64,000 bases of DNA, from the NCBI GenBank assembly GCA_036504595.1, contig DASXUX010000097.1, positions 1-64,000 of the forward strand, read 5' to 3'. Source of the DNA: DASXUX01 sp036504595 (lineage in GTDB: Bacteria; Planctomycetota; SZUA-567; H5-PLA8). A program made the translations under genes and the position numbers. The notes under the pieces are model-generated. The model worked only from the letters and a program-made list of their open reading frames with translations, was not told where the DNA came from and searched no databases. This document shows, in pieces, positions 51,335 to 59,649 of the stretch (position 1 is the stretch's first letter; each line of letters begins with the position of its first letter).

Positions 51335-54300
51335 ACTTCGCGACCCACTCCACAATAGCTTCTGCCTTTCGTCCGGTGGTGACTTCGCGCACGGAGAGCG
51401 TCCATTTGCCGGCCGCATCGTTGTAGGCGAAGCGAACCGGAATTGCGACTCTTCCGCCGGCGCCTTGAGCGGACCATGGGATGCAGTCGATCCACTCGCC
51501 CTTCGGATTGAGCAGGCGCGTTTCGTAGCTGAACGTGCCTGTCTCGTTTTCAGGCACGCCGGACATGCAAATGTTAAACGTAGCGGTTTGTCCGCCGCTG
51601 ACGGTGGGCTTGTCCACCTGCACCGTCGGCTGGCCGGGATCGTAGGGATACGCGGCGAAAAAATCGGCGTAACCGGGGCGGAGCAGATCGATGCGGAGAC
51701 GGTCGGTCTCGCCTTTTTCTCCGCTGCGCAAATCGAAGACGAAGCGCTTCTGTGGAAAGACGATTTCAGCGAGCGAACTGTCGCCGCCATCACGGTATAG
51801 GGCGTGAAGCGTGACGCCACCTTTCTGCCACGTGACGGTTTCCGTGCGAATCAACTCGCCGCCTTTGCCATCGGTGCGCGCCAAACGGGGCTGAAGGCCG
51901 ATGGCCGAGGTGAACGCGCGGAAGAAATCGCGCTGCGCCTGACCCTTCTTCATTTCGCGCTCACCGATGTATTGCGTGACGTGAAAGTTGAGCAGAAGCG
52001 TCTGGCCTTTGCCGAGCGGCTGCGTGATGAACACCGGGACCTTGCTGTCCGGCAGGCTGACAGCCTGCCCCACGGCCTTGATCTCGCCGTCAGCGCGGTT
52101 GTTGTGGATCGAAAGCGGAATGCTTTGGCCTTTGAACGTTGCCTTCAGTTCGCCATCGAGTTTCGCGGCTTTGCCTTTGCCGGTGCGTTCGATGCCGAAG
52201 AGTTTCTCGGCAGAGCTGTGCTCCACGGGGCGGCAATGGCCGGAAAGCACGCCGGGGCGCAGGTCGGCGAGGATCGTGCCGCCGGCTTCGACGAACTTTT
52301 GCAGCGCGGCAACTTCGTCATCGCCGAGCGCCTGATGAAACGCAAGGATCAGGAGCTTGATGCCGCGCTGTTCCAGATCGCCGGCGAGCACGCGCTTCTT
52401 CGTCGTGTAGACCCACTGAAAGCCGGTGTCCTCGATCAGCCGCACGAAGTTCTCATGCGCGCCGACGGCGGAGTTGAACGTGGCGCTGTCGCCGATTTCG
52501 CCGGCTGACGCTGCCGCGGTCGAATAGTAGAGCGCGATGCCGTCGTGTGGCATGTCCAGGCGCATAAGCAGATCGCCCAGACCGCGGCGGAGGGGCAGGA
52601 TGCAATCGTCGAGCAGTTTCTGGTTTTCGGGATAAGGCATGTTGTTCGACGCCAGCCAGCCGTGGAACGTGCCCCGGCCTTTGAGCATCCACCACCAAAT
52701 CGACGGCGCGCCGTTCATCACCATGCGCCAGGCTCCGGCGATCAGAGGGTCGGCGTCCTTCTGATAACCGATCCAAAAACTGTGGATGTAGCCGGGCTGC
52801 TTCAAGCTGCGGACCATTTCGGTCGTGATGCCGTCGTACGGGCACCAGAAGCCGGTGTTTTCAGGGGCGAGCAACTCGTCGAAGTCCATGCCGAATTCGC
52901 CGGAGCCTTCGAATCCCACGCGCGCCTGCGGGTCGATGAGTTTGGCGCGCCGCATTTGGCCGCGCAAAATCGTGCGGCAGAAATTTACTTCGGAGAAATG
53001 CTTGCGGTCGGACCAGCGCGCGAAGTTTCCTTTCTCTCGCGCCTTGGTTTCCAGGTTGTCGTTGTTTTCGAGAACGTTGACGTCATCCCACGACGCGTAC
53101 TGGCTGCCCCACTCCCGATTGAGCGCGTCGAGTTTTCCGCCGTACTCTTCTTTGAGCCACTCGCGATAGGCCGTCAGGCAGGCGGGGTGGAGGCAGCAAC
53201 CGGCGTGCGGGCCCTCATCGTACATATTGTAGACGTAAGCGGCGCTTTCGAGGCCCGCCTTCCAGTGTTTGTCCTGAAAATCGAGCATCTTCTCAAAGTT
53301 CTCTTTGTCGTTCCAGCAGCAGGGATTCATGACCGGCGTGCCGGCTTCGTCCGGCTTCGGTTCGACAGAAAGGCCGTCGAACTTCTTGCCGTTCACTTCG
53401 CCTTTCCATCCGCCCCAACAGACGATGAAGGGCGTGCGATTCATGTTGGCGTGTTCGACGCCGGTGGCCATGCAGGAGGTGACGCCCGTGCGCCAGAGCT
53501 TGCGCTGCGCCGCGTGCGCGTAGGGGCCGTTGACGTTTCCCCACAGCACGACGTTGAACCGGTCGTGGCGACGCTGGAGGATGTTGACGGGGACAGTTGC
53601 GCTGGCTTCAACTCGGTCACTCGATCCTATCTCCGCGCGGACAGAAAGCTGCATCGGTGCCTGCGGGTCGGTGTCGAAGGAGAACGGCGTCTTTTCGCCG
53701 GGCACGGCGTTGAGGCGCTTCATGTCAATCACGCGGTCGCAGTTATCGATCAGCTTCAGCAGGACGCTTGGCTGGACAGGCCCGGCGCCAATCTGATCTC
53801 CTTCTGGGGTCGTTGTTATGGTGGGCTGCGGTGGCTGCACCGGCGCGACGGTCAGCATGCCCTTCACCGGTTGCCCAGCTTCCACGGCATTCTTTTCGCG
53901 CTCGATGGTGATGTTAAAGGACGCGGGCACCTCAATGCCGCTGTAACCATAGGTTTCACGGCCGCGCGGACTATCGGCAAAGAGGTCGAGGTAGTAGCGA
54001 CCCGCGCCAATCCAGGGAAGTGCTGCCTGGCATTCGACCTTGCCATTTGCATCCGGGAATTTGGTCGTCGCTTGCTTCAGCACGGCGCCAAGCACGTTGC
54101 GCAGCCGCCAAGTCACAGCGATCTCGCGCTTTTCACCCTTAACATCGAGCGTCCACTTGGCCGTCTCCCCTTTTGTCTTGCCCAGCGGCACTTTCCACAG
54201 TGCCGGCGGCTCAGCGACGAACTCCACCTCCGGCGGCTTACCGGAGGCGACCAGAATCGCGCGGCCGATTTCGGCGAGCATGTATTCGTGGTCGGTGCGG

Positions 54301-55061
54301 TTGTCGAATTGCCAGGGCAGCGCCTCGCTCCACGTCCATTGTCCGTCTTGCGAAACGGCAATGCCGGGATTGGGCGATGCGGGAAAGCAGACGATCAAGC
54401 CTTTGCCGACCTGATAGGTGGTGAAGAACTTTGCGCGCAGTTCCTCTTCCGTCTTCGGGTGCCACTTGCCTTGCCAGCGGTCCCAGTACTTGTCGTCGCG
54501 AGCGCTGCGGCCGGTCAGGCCGAGGCCACCGTAAAGCGCGGCGATTGGCGTGGGGACTTGGCGGTCTTTGCGGCAGACTTCGGGCGGAGCGGTGTTGGTG
54601 AAGACCAGACCGGTGCCAGCAGCGGTTTGGGAGAGGATTCGGAACTTCACGTCGTCGGCGCAGCGAGCGTAATCGTTGTGCCAGGATTCGGTGCCCCAAA
54701 AGACGATCACGTCCCACCGGCGTGCGTCGAGCAGTTCGCGTGCGCGGTCGTTGTCAACGACGCAGTCGCCGCCGTAGGGGGCGTAGACGTATTCGACATC
54801 GAAATCAAAGGCGCGCTTGAGTTCCATCGGCTGGCGGCAGTCCTGTTCGTGAATGTGTTCGCTCTGGAAGATCAGAACCGCCAGGCGACCGCGCGCGTAC
54901 TTCTCGCCACCCCACTTGGTCGTCGGCGTGTCGAGGTCGCCGGCTTCCATGGTGTACTCTTGTTTGATCCAATCTTCGCCGCAGGCAGGATACAGCAGTA
55001 GGCAGTAGCAGAAGGCAGTAAGCAGCAGTGACTGCGGATGCGAATTATGGAAGTGGCACAT
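51333..55061 (-). CDS. Very large exported GH42-like protein with repeat-derived signal peptide
   Basis: This 1242-aa protein has an N-terminus MCHFHNSHPQSLLLTAFCYC continuing LLLYPACGEDW, a hydrophobic export segment with a possible lipobox cysteine. It is encoded by CTGCTTACTGCC-type repeat words. The mature part has a ThuA-like/Rossmann segment (residues 60-300, DVIVFWGTESWHNDY), Ig-like domains and a GH42-type barrel with NMYDEGPHAGC and RVGFEGSGEFGMDFDELL. A trimerisation-like domain (LLILAFHQALGDDEVAALQKFVEAGG) and a C-terminal beta domain end the protein. A palindrome at 52051-52073 encodes VGQAVSLPD in frame. REP copy 4 provides the GAGGGGG before ATG 55061. Substrate unknown. Confidence 0.7.
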   Translation of the reverse strand: MCHFHNSHPQSLLLTAFCYCLLLYPACGEDWIKQEYTMEAGDLDTPTTKWGGEKYARGRLAVLIFQSEHIHEQDCRQPMELKRAFDFDVEYVYAPYGGDCVVDNDRARELLDARRWDVIVFWGTESWHNDYARCADDVKFRILSQTAAGTGLVFTNTAPPEVCRKDRQVPTPIAALYGGLGLTGRSARDDKYWDRWQGKWHPKTEEELRAKFFTTYQVGKGLIVCFPASPNPGIAVSQDGQWTWSEALPWQFDNRTDHEYMLAEIGRAILVASGKPPEVEFVAEPPALWKVPLGKTKGETAKWTLDVKGEKREIAVTWRLRNVLGAVLKQATTKFPDANGKVECQAALPWIGAGRYYLDLFADSPRGRETYGYSGIEVPASFNITIEREKNAVEAGQPVKGMLTVAPVQPPQPTITTTPEGDQIGAGPVQPSVLLKLIDNCDRVIDMKRLNAVPGEKTPFSFDTDPQAPMQLSVRAEIGSSDRVEASATVPVNILQRRHDRFNVVLWGNVNGPYAHAAQRKLWRTGVTSCMATGVEHANMNRTPFIVCWGGWKGEVNGKKFDGLSVEPKPDEAGTPVMNPCCWNDKENFEKMLDFQDKHWKAGLESAAYVYNMYDEGPHAGCCLHPACLTAYREWLKEEYGGKLDALNREWGSQYASWDDVNVLENNDNLETKAREKGNFARWSDRKHFSEVNFCRTILRGQMRRAKLIDPQARVGFEGSGEFGMDFDELLAPENTGFWCPYDGITTEMVRSLKQPGYIHSFWIGYQKDADPLIAGAWRMVMNGAPSIWWWMLKGRGTFHGWLASNNMPYPENQKLLDDCILPLRRGLGDLLMRLDMPHDGIALYYSTAAASAGEIGDSATFNSAVGAHENFVRLIEDTGFQWVYTTKKRVLAGDLEQRGIKLLILAFHQALGDDEVAALQKFVEAGGTILADLRPGVLSGHCRPVEHSSAEKLFGIERTGKGKAAKLDGELKATFKGQSIPLSIHNNRADGEIKAVGQAVSLPDSKVPVFITQPLGKGQTLLLNFHVTQYIGEREMKKGQAQRDFFRAFTSAIGLQPRLARTDGKGGELIRTETVTWQKGGVTLHALYRDGGDSSLAEIVFPQKRFVFDLRSGEKGETDRLRIDLLRPGYADFFAAYPYDPGQPTVQVDKPTVSGGQTATFNICMSGVPENETGTFSYETRLLNPKGEWIDCIPWSAQGAGGRVAIPVRFAYNDAAGKWTLSVREVTTGRKAEAIVEWVAK
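52051..52073. repeat. Palindrome GGCAGGCTGACAGCCTGCC in frame
   Basis: A perfect 9-bp-arm palindrome plus CCAC lies within the GH42-like coding frame and is translated on the minus strand as VGQAVSLPD. Confidence 0.75.
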
Positions 55062-55065
55062 GAAT

Positions 55066-55116
55066 CCCCCTCACCCCTAACCCCTCTCCCTCGCGGGGGA
55101 GAGGGGGACCGGAGCG
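55066..55116. repeat. REP palindrome, copy 4
   Basis: Same CCCTCACCCCTAACCCCTCT and CCCTCGCGGGGGAGAGGGGG sequence, five bases before the start codon of the minus-strand GH42-like gene. Confidence 0.9.
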
Positions 55117-55142
55117 CCGCTCCGTCAGAGCCAAAGATCCTA

Positions 55143-55204
55143 CGCACGGGCAGCCAACAGCAAACAGAGGCTGCCCGTGCCACACGTTACGGTCGCGGTT
55201 CTGA
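55143..55204. repeat. CACGGGCAGCC hairpin with conserved flank
   Basis: CACGGGCAGCC and GGCTGCCCGTG pair around AACAGCAAACAGA. The right flank CCACACGTTACGGTCGCGG then TTCTGA resembles 16899-16924. Its right end runs into the 3' end of the CBM9-like gene. Confidence 0.7.
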
Positions 55205-56293
55205 AAGGCTCGCATTCAGTTCGTGGTACCTAAGTGTCCAAAGAACAGAACCGCTCTCTTCAAGCAGCTTGTCGAGCGCCTCGGCCGTGGCGGCGGACGG
55301 ATCCTTTGCGGCCAGGGCGTCGAGTTTCTTCTCGCGGTCGGCGACTTGCGACTGGATGGTCTCGCGGGTCTTCTGTTCGAGATTTGGGCTGACGTTTTCG
55401 AGTTTTGTGCGGAGGGTCTTGAAGAGCTCACGGCCGGCGGAAACACGCTGCTGGTGCAGCGTGGCGTAATCGGTGTAGCGGATTTCACCGTCGCGGCCGT
55501 AAACGCGGATCGCACCGCCGAAGACTGGCTTCAACTTCTCGGCCATGATGCGCTCCATCTCGGAAGTGTTGCCCGAGAAGACGATGCAGCCGAAATTCTC
55601 GGGCTTGTCGTGAGTGGCGCCGACGTTCCAGGAACTGTACTCGTGCTTGCTCTCGCCGGCAGGGAGGTCGACGCTATCGGCATACCGGAAACGGACGATC
55701 TCAAATGTCCACACGTCGCCGGCTTTCGGCGGATTGACTTCGAGGTCGCTCCACGGCACTCGGAATTCGAGCGTCCAGTTTCTTTCGCCGATGGCCGCGC
55801 CGACGGTCCATTCAGCGCCGGTGCCCCAATCGAACATCTTGAAGCCCATCGGCGTGTTCTTGCCGCGCCAGTCCGCGCGCGTGGCCACGGGATTAGACAT
55901 CAGCTTAAAGTACTCCTGATGCGATGAGCCGGGCTCAATGTAGAGTTCCACCGAATCGTCCCACCATAGATCGCCGTCGTAGCGGACGATCGACTTTTTC
56001 AAGCCTTGCGGGTTGGGCTCGAGAAATTCGATGGCGATGTAGAGCGCTTTGTCATCATAAAGGAGCGTCGTCTTCGTCTGCACCTGCGCAGGCACACGAG
56101 TTGATTCACCGCGCAATACCATGTTGGTGATCACGGGGCGGTTTTTCCAGCAGGCGTCGTCGAGTTTGCCGTCGATGGTTGGCGGCGAATCGGTGCGCTG
56201 AACATCGTAGAGGGAGATAGTGCGCGGCGCGGCGGCCACTCCCAAAATCGGTGCGATGGCGACGAGGGTGAGCAATTTGTAAGGCACGCGCAT
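55187..56293 (-). CDS. Exported CBM9-like sugar-binding protein
   Basis: The 368-aa protein has a signal peptide (LLTLVAIAPILGVAAA) and a CBM9/DOMON-like domain: PTIDGKLDDACWKNRPVI opening, LLYDDKALYIAIEFLEPN, DLWWDDSVELYIEP, WTLEFRVPWSDLEV and GDVWTFEIVRFRYADS, the classical CBM9 pattern. A helical, Glu/Lys-rich C-terminal region of about 90 residues could be a coiled coil. It probably binds glycan at the cell surface for the neighbouring hydrolases. GGAGGGG precedes ATG 56293. Confidence 0.83.
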   Translation of the reverse strand: MRVPYKLLTLVAIAPILGVAAAPRTISLYDVQRTDSPPTIDGKLDDACWKNRPVITNMVLRGESTRVPAQVQTKTTLLYDDKALYIAIEFLEPNPQGLKKSIVRYDGDLWWDDSVELYIEPGSSHQEYFKLMSNPVATRADWRGKNTPMGFKMFDWGTGAEWTVGAAIGERNWTLEFRVPWSDLEVNPPKAGDVWTFEIVRFRYADSVDLPAGESKHEYSSWNVGATHDKPENFGCIVFSGNTSEMERIMAEKLKPVFGGAIRVYGRDGEIRYTDYATLHQQRVSAGRELFKTLRTKLENVSPNLEQKTRETIQSQVADREKKLDALAAKDPSAATAEALDKLLEESGSVLWTLRYHELNASLSEPRP

Positions 56294-56299
56294 TTTCCC

Positions 56300-56395
56300 C
56301 TCCCGACACAGTAGGCAGTTGGCAGCAGCAGCAGGCAGTCAACAGTGGCGTCGCCCCTCCTGCTTACTGCTGCTGCCTACTGCCACTGTCCTCCA
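56300..56395. repeat. Inverted GGCAGTTGGCAG/CTGCTTACTGC repeat
   Basis: CAGTAGGCAGTTGGCAGCAG and CTGCTTACTGCTGCTGCCTA face each other across about 25 bases. The right half overlaps the end of the next minus-strand gene (SAWVKAGGQWQ). The same words make the signal peptide of the gene at 55061. Confidence 0.7.
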
Positions 56396-57924
56396 GCCTT
56401 TACCCATGCGCTCAGCAGCGGCTTGATGGCGTCTTCGACTTTTCCTTTCAGAACGAGCACTTCGCCTTCGGCAGCGAACCGGTCGGCGGTGTCTTTGACG
56501 GGTATCTGGCGAAGTTTGCTCAGCGCGACGGCGTACTGGTCCAGAGCGGTGCGCAGCGCATTTCGACCGCTCTCGGGAAGCGACGAGGACTTCAAGAGCG
56601 CTTCGGTTTGAGCGCGCAGAGAATTGGACAGCGCGTCTTCGATGGGCCAGGCGAAGGACAGTTCCCGCAGCGTCTTCATGCGTGCGGGCAGGTCAGCGAT
56701 GAAAGTCTGCCGCGCGGCTTCCCAGCCTTTCCAGTCCGACCAGTCAAGCAAGCTGAGTCGGACGGCCTTGGCTTTCAGATTCAGGCGTACGCTGACACTG
56801 TACGTGCCATCCGCTCGCGCGGACGATATTTCTTCCGGCAGAAAAACCATCTGCATGCCGCCGGTTTCACTGTTGAGGCGGTTGTACCAGAAGGCGCCGG
56901 TCTGCGGCCCCCTCACCCCTAACCCCTCTCCCTCGCGGGGGAGAGGGGAACCGGATGCCAGATCGACGACGTGCTTCTGTTTGTCGTGCAGGTTCAGGTC
57001 GGTGCCGGCGAGCCAGACCCAGCGCTCGCGTTCGACGAAAGTGCAGTTGTACGGGAACTGCGGCACGAGGCCGTAAACGATAGGGTGGGGGCTGTTGGGA
57101 TAGCCGTGGATATCGAGGCTTTCAACGGCAGCGCCTGCCGGGTCGATCAAGACGAGCATGTGAAGGAACGGATCGCCGGCGACGCGCTTGATTCGCACGA
57201 AGAAGCGCATGGTTGCGGTCGCCGAGACGGGGCGTTCGAAGACCAGTTCGCTCGACGCCCAGCCTTTTCCATCGAAGCTGTTCGCTGAGATGCAAATGGC
57301 TGGCTTGAACAGTGGCTCTTCCTTGGTGCCGCCGGGAAACTTGCCGTAGAGATTGAGGAAGCTCCACGGCGAGAAGTTGCGATTTCCGGCCTGGCAGCAC
57401 AGTGAATTGCCGATGAGCGTCGAACCGTCCGGAAGCGAGATCTGGTTGTAGTCCCAGCGTTTTTCAGCCTTGGCGCCTGTGGGGATTAGGTAATCTTCAT
57501 GGCCGAGAGCGGGCCAGCCGCTGAGCTGCATCGACGCTTCGCGCTTAATCGTGCCGGCGGGATAATCGGAATCGTAGTGACCTTTTAGTTCCTTGCTCCA
57601 GGTTCGCTCCAGCCGCGTGGCCTTTGCAGTGATCTTCTCGTTGGGATCTGTCTTTTTGCCCTGCTGCCAGCGAAAGTTGCCGGTCTGATCGTAGACGGCG
57701 CCGCCGAACCCCTCCTCCGCTTTGACGGGAGGGAGGAACGGGGAGGAAGTGCTGAGTGCTGAGTACTGAGTGGGGAGTGGCGGGGCGACGTTGTGCGGAG
57801 CCAAGGCCGGGCGCTGCATGACCAGCCACAGGCCACAAACCAGGATCAACACCGACGCGAAAAGCCAGACGAGTGGCAAGCTGCGTCGGCGCGTACGATC
57901 AGCTTTGCGGCGGCTGGACGACAT
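56377..57924 (-). CDS. Membrane-anchored protein of unknown function carrying two translated repeats
   Basis: The 515-aa protein has a basic cytoplasmic start (MSSSRRKADRTRRRS) and one TM helix at about residues 17-36 (LVWLFASVLILVCGLWLVM). The rest is extracytoplasmic and beta-rich, with no recognised family. The C-terminal 110 residues are helical. Two repeats are in frame: ACTCAGT heptads (57747-57780) encoding QYSALSTSS just after the TM, and REP copy 5 (56907-56953) encoding SPLPREGEGLGVRG in a loop. It heads a minus-strand run (this gene, CBM9, GH42, URO-D, LacI, GH42). GAGG precedes ATG 57924. Confidence 0.7.
   Translation of the reverse strand: MSSSRRKADRTRRRSLPLVWLFASVLILVCGLWLVMQRPALAPHNVAPPLPTQYSALSTSSPFLPPVKAEEGFGGAVYDQTGNFRWQQGKKTDPNEKITAKATRLERTWSKELKGHYDSDYPAGTIKREASMQLSGWPALGHEDYLIPTGAKAEKRWDYNQISLPDGSTLIGNSLCCQAGNRNFSPWSFLNLYGKFPGGTKEEPLFKPAICISANSFDGKGWASSELVFERPVSATATMRFFVRIKRVAGDPFLHMLVLIDPAGAAVESLDIHGYPNSPHPIVYGLVPQFPYNCTFVERERWVWLAGTDLNLHDKQKHVVDLASGSPLPREGEGLGVRGPQTGAFWYNRLNSETGGMQMVFLPEEISSARADGTYSVSVRLNLKAKAVRLSLLDWSDWKGWEAARQTFIADLPARMKTLRELSFAWPIEDALSNSLRAQTEALLKSSSLPESGRNALRTALDQYAVALSKLRQIPVKDTADRFAAEGEVLVLKGKVEDAIKPLLSAWVKAGGQWQ
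56907..56953. repeat. REP palindrome, copy 5, inside a coding frame
   Basis: A full CCCTCACCCCTAACCCCTCT plus CCCTCGCGGGGGAGAGGGG copy is read through in the minus-strand frame without a stop. Confidence 0.9.
57747..57780. repeat. AGTGCTG heptad array inside a coding frame
   Basis: AGTGCTG, AGTGCTG, AGTACTG and AGTGGGG units, read on the minus strand as a Ser/Thr-rich linker next to the TM helix. Confidence 0.8.
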
Positions 57925-58086
57925 GCTTAGGCCTCTTGTGTGTGAACTTGGAGTCTACGAGCCTCAAGTATGGAGTCTATGGAAGAAGCACGCGTGATAA
58001 CGGTGTTTTTCCTTTTGCGTTTTTGATTTTGATCTTAGTCTGGTCTTCGCGCCTCCGCGTCTCTGCGGTGAAGAGGAGATTTGCAA
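57925..58086. other. Divergent intergenic region before the sugar ABC genes
   Basis: A 162-bp gap with TTGGAGTCTACGAG/CAAGTATGGAGTCTATGG words and a half CAGAGGAC-type element (58041-58078, CGCCTCCGCGTCTCTGCGG). No operator matching the 50015 palindrome is seen. Confidence 0.45.
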
Positions 58087-59598
58087 GTGTCCGAGACGGT
58101 CCTCGAACTGAGCGACATCGTCAAAACCTTCCCGGCGGTGCGGGCGCTGGACGGGGTGCATTTTGAGCTCAAGGCCGGCGAGGTTCACGCGCTGGTCGGT
58201 GAGAACGGGGCCGGCAAAAGCACGCTGATGGGGATTCTCGGCGGCGTACACCGTCCCGACAGCGGCACGATCGAACTCGATGGGCAGCCGGTCACGTTTG
58301 CCAATCCCTTCCAGGCTTCGCAGCGCGGGATCAGCGTCGTCTTTCAGGAATTGAGCCTGGTCCAGGGGCTCAGCGTGGCGGAGAACATTTTCGCTAACCG
58401 CCAGCCGCTCGCATTTTTCGATTTTATCGACAAGAAGATGATGCACGACCGCGCGCGTGAGCTGTTGAAACTGTTTGCGCTCGACATCAGGTCCGATCTG
58501 CCGGTCAAGTTTCTCTCCGTCGCTCAGCAGCAGGTTGTCGAGATTCTAAAAGCCATGTCGCGGGATCCGCGCGTGCTGATTCTCGACGAACCGACCTCAT
58601 CGCTGACAGCCATCGAAACCGAATTCCTCTTTCAGAACATTCGCCGGCTTCAGGCCAACGGCACGGCGTTCATCTACATTTCACATCACTTGCGCGAGAT
58701 TTTCGAGATTGCCGACCGCGTGACGGTTTTGCGCGACGGCAAGTACATCGATACCAGCGAGATCAAAGACGTGACCGAAGAGTCTCTGGTCAAGCGCATG
58801 GTTGGCCGTGAGCTGAAGAACGTTTACGGCAATCCGCAGGTGCTGATGGGCGAAGAGTATTTCCGCGTCGAATCCGTCTCGCGCGGCAAGGCCTTCCACG
58901 ATATCAGCTTTAATCTGCGGCGCGGCGAAATTCTCGGTTTTGCCGGACTTGTTGGCGCCGGTCGAACTGAACTGGCGTGCGGAATGTTCGGCGCGGAGCC
59001 GTTCGACAGCGGCGCGATGTTGCTGGATGGGAAGGCTGTGCGGACGCGCAGTCCGGCGGAGGCGATTGCGAGCGGCATCGCGTACCTGACTGAAGACCGC
59101 AAGTTGCAGGGATTGTTCTTGGGCATGCCCATTCGAGAGAACTGCATCGCGGCGCATCTCACGCACTTCACCGACGGCCTTGGCTTCATAAAGGAGAGCG
59201 CGGTCACGAAGTTCGCCGAGGACAACCGGGCGGCGTTCAACATTGTGGCGCCAAGCGTCCAGCAACGTGTGGGAAATCTTTCGGGCGGCAATCAGCAGAA
59301 GGTGTTGCTGTCGATGTGGCTGGGCATCCCGCCGAAGGTGTTGATCGTTGACGAGCCCACGCGGGGGGTGGACATTGGCGCAAAGGCTGAGATTTACCGG
59401 TTGCTGCGACAGCTTGCGTCCAGCGGCGTCGGCATCATCATGATTTCTTCTGAACTGGAAGAAATTCTGGGGATGAGCGACCGCGTGCTGGTGTTGCGCG
59501 AGGGCCGTCTGGCGGGCGAGTTTGCACGCGGGGAGGCGACTGAAGAGCGGATCATCGCCGCCGCAACTGGAGTCGGAGTGCACGGGGCGACGGGGTGA
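58087..59598 (+). CDS. Sugar ABC transporter ATP-binding protein (RbsA/MglA type)
   Basis: The 503-aa double ATPase of carbohydrate-uptake type 2 importers has an N-half with Walker A GENGAGKSTLMG and Walker B VLILDEPTSSLT; the C-loop is LSVAQQQVVEI. The C-half has the usual degenerate Walker A (GLVGAGRTEL), signature LSGGNQQKVLLSMWL and VLIVDEPTRGVDIG. GTG 58087 lies eight bases after AGGAG; a TTG at 58081 is too close to it. The permease follows. No periplasmic sugar-binding protein gene lies in the window. Confidence 0.92.
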   Translation: MSETVLELSDIVKTFPAVRALDGVHFELKAGEVHALVGENGAGKSTLMGILGGVHRPDSGTIELDGQPVTFANPFQASQRGISVVFQELSLVQGLSVAENIFANRQPLAFFDFIDKKMMHDRARELLKLFALDIRSDLPVKFLSVAQQQVVEILKAMSRDPRVLILDEPTSSLTAIETEFLFQNIRRLQANGTAFIYISHHLREIFEIADRVTVLRDGKYIDTSEIKDVTEESLVKRMVGRELKNVYGNPQVLMGEEYFRVESVSRGKAFHDISFNLRRGEILGFAGLVGAGRTELACGMFGAEPFDSGAMLLDGKAVRTRSPAEAIASGIAYLTEDRKLQGLFLGMPIRENCIAAHLTHFTDGLGFIKESAVTKFAEDNRAAFNIVAPSVQQRVGNLSGGNQQKVLLSMWLGIPPKVLIVDEPTRGVDIGAKAEIYRLLRQLASSGVGIIMISSELEEILGMSDRVLVLREGRLAGEFARGEATEERIIAAATGVGVHGATG

Positions 59599-59649
59599 CG
59601 GGGACGCAGGACGCAGGCGCAAGCAGAGGGGACTATTGGGAGTATCGAT

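Noticed and set aside
52545..55001. 818-codon plus-strand frame opposite the GH42-like gene
   Set aside because: Long antisense shadow; the minus-strand frame has signal peptide, ordered domains and normal codon use, while this one has low-complexity Val/Ala/Arg sequence.
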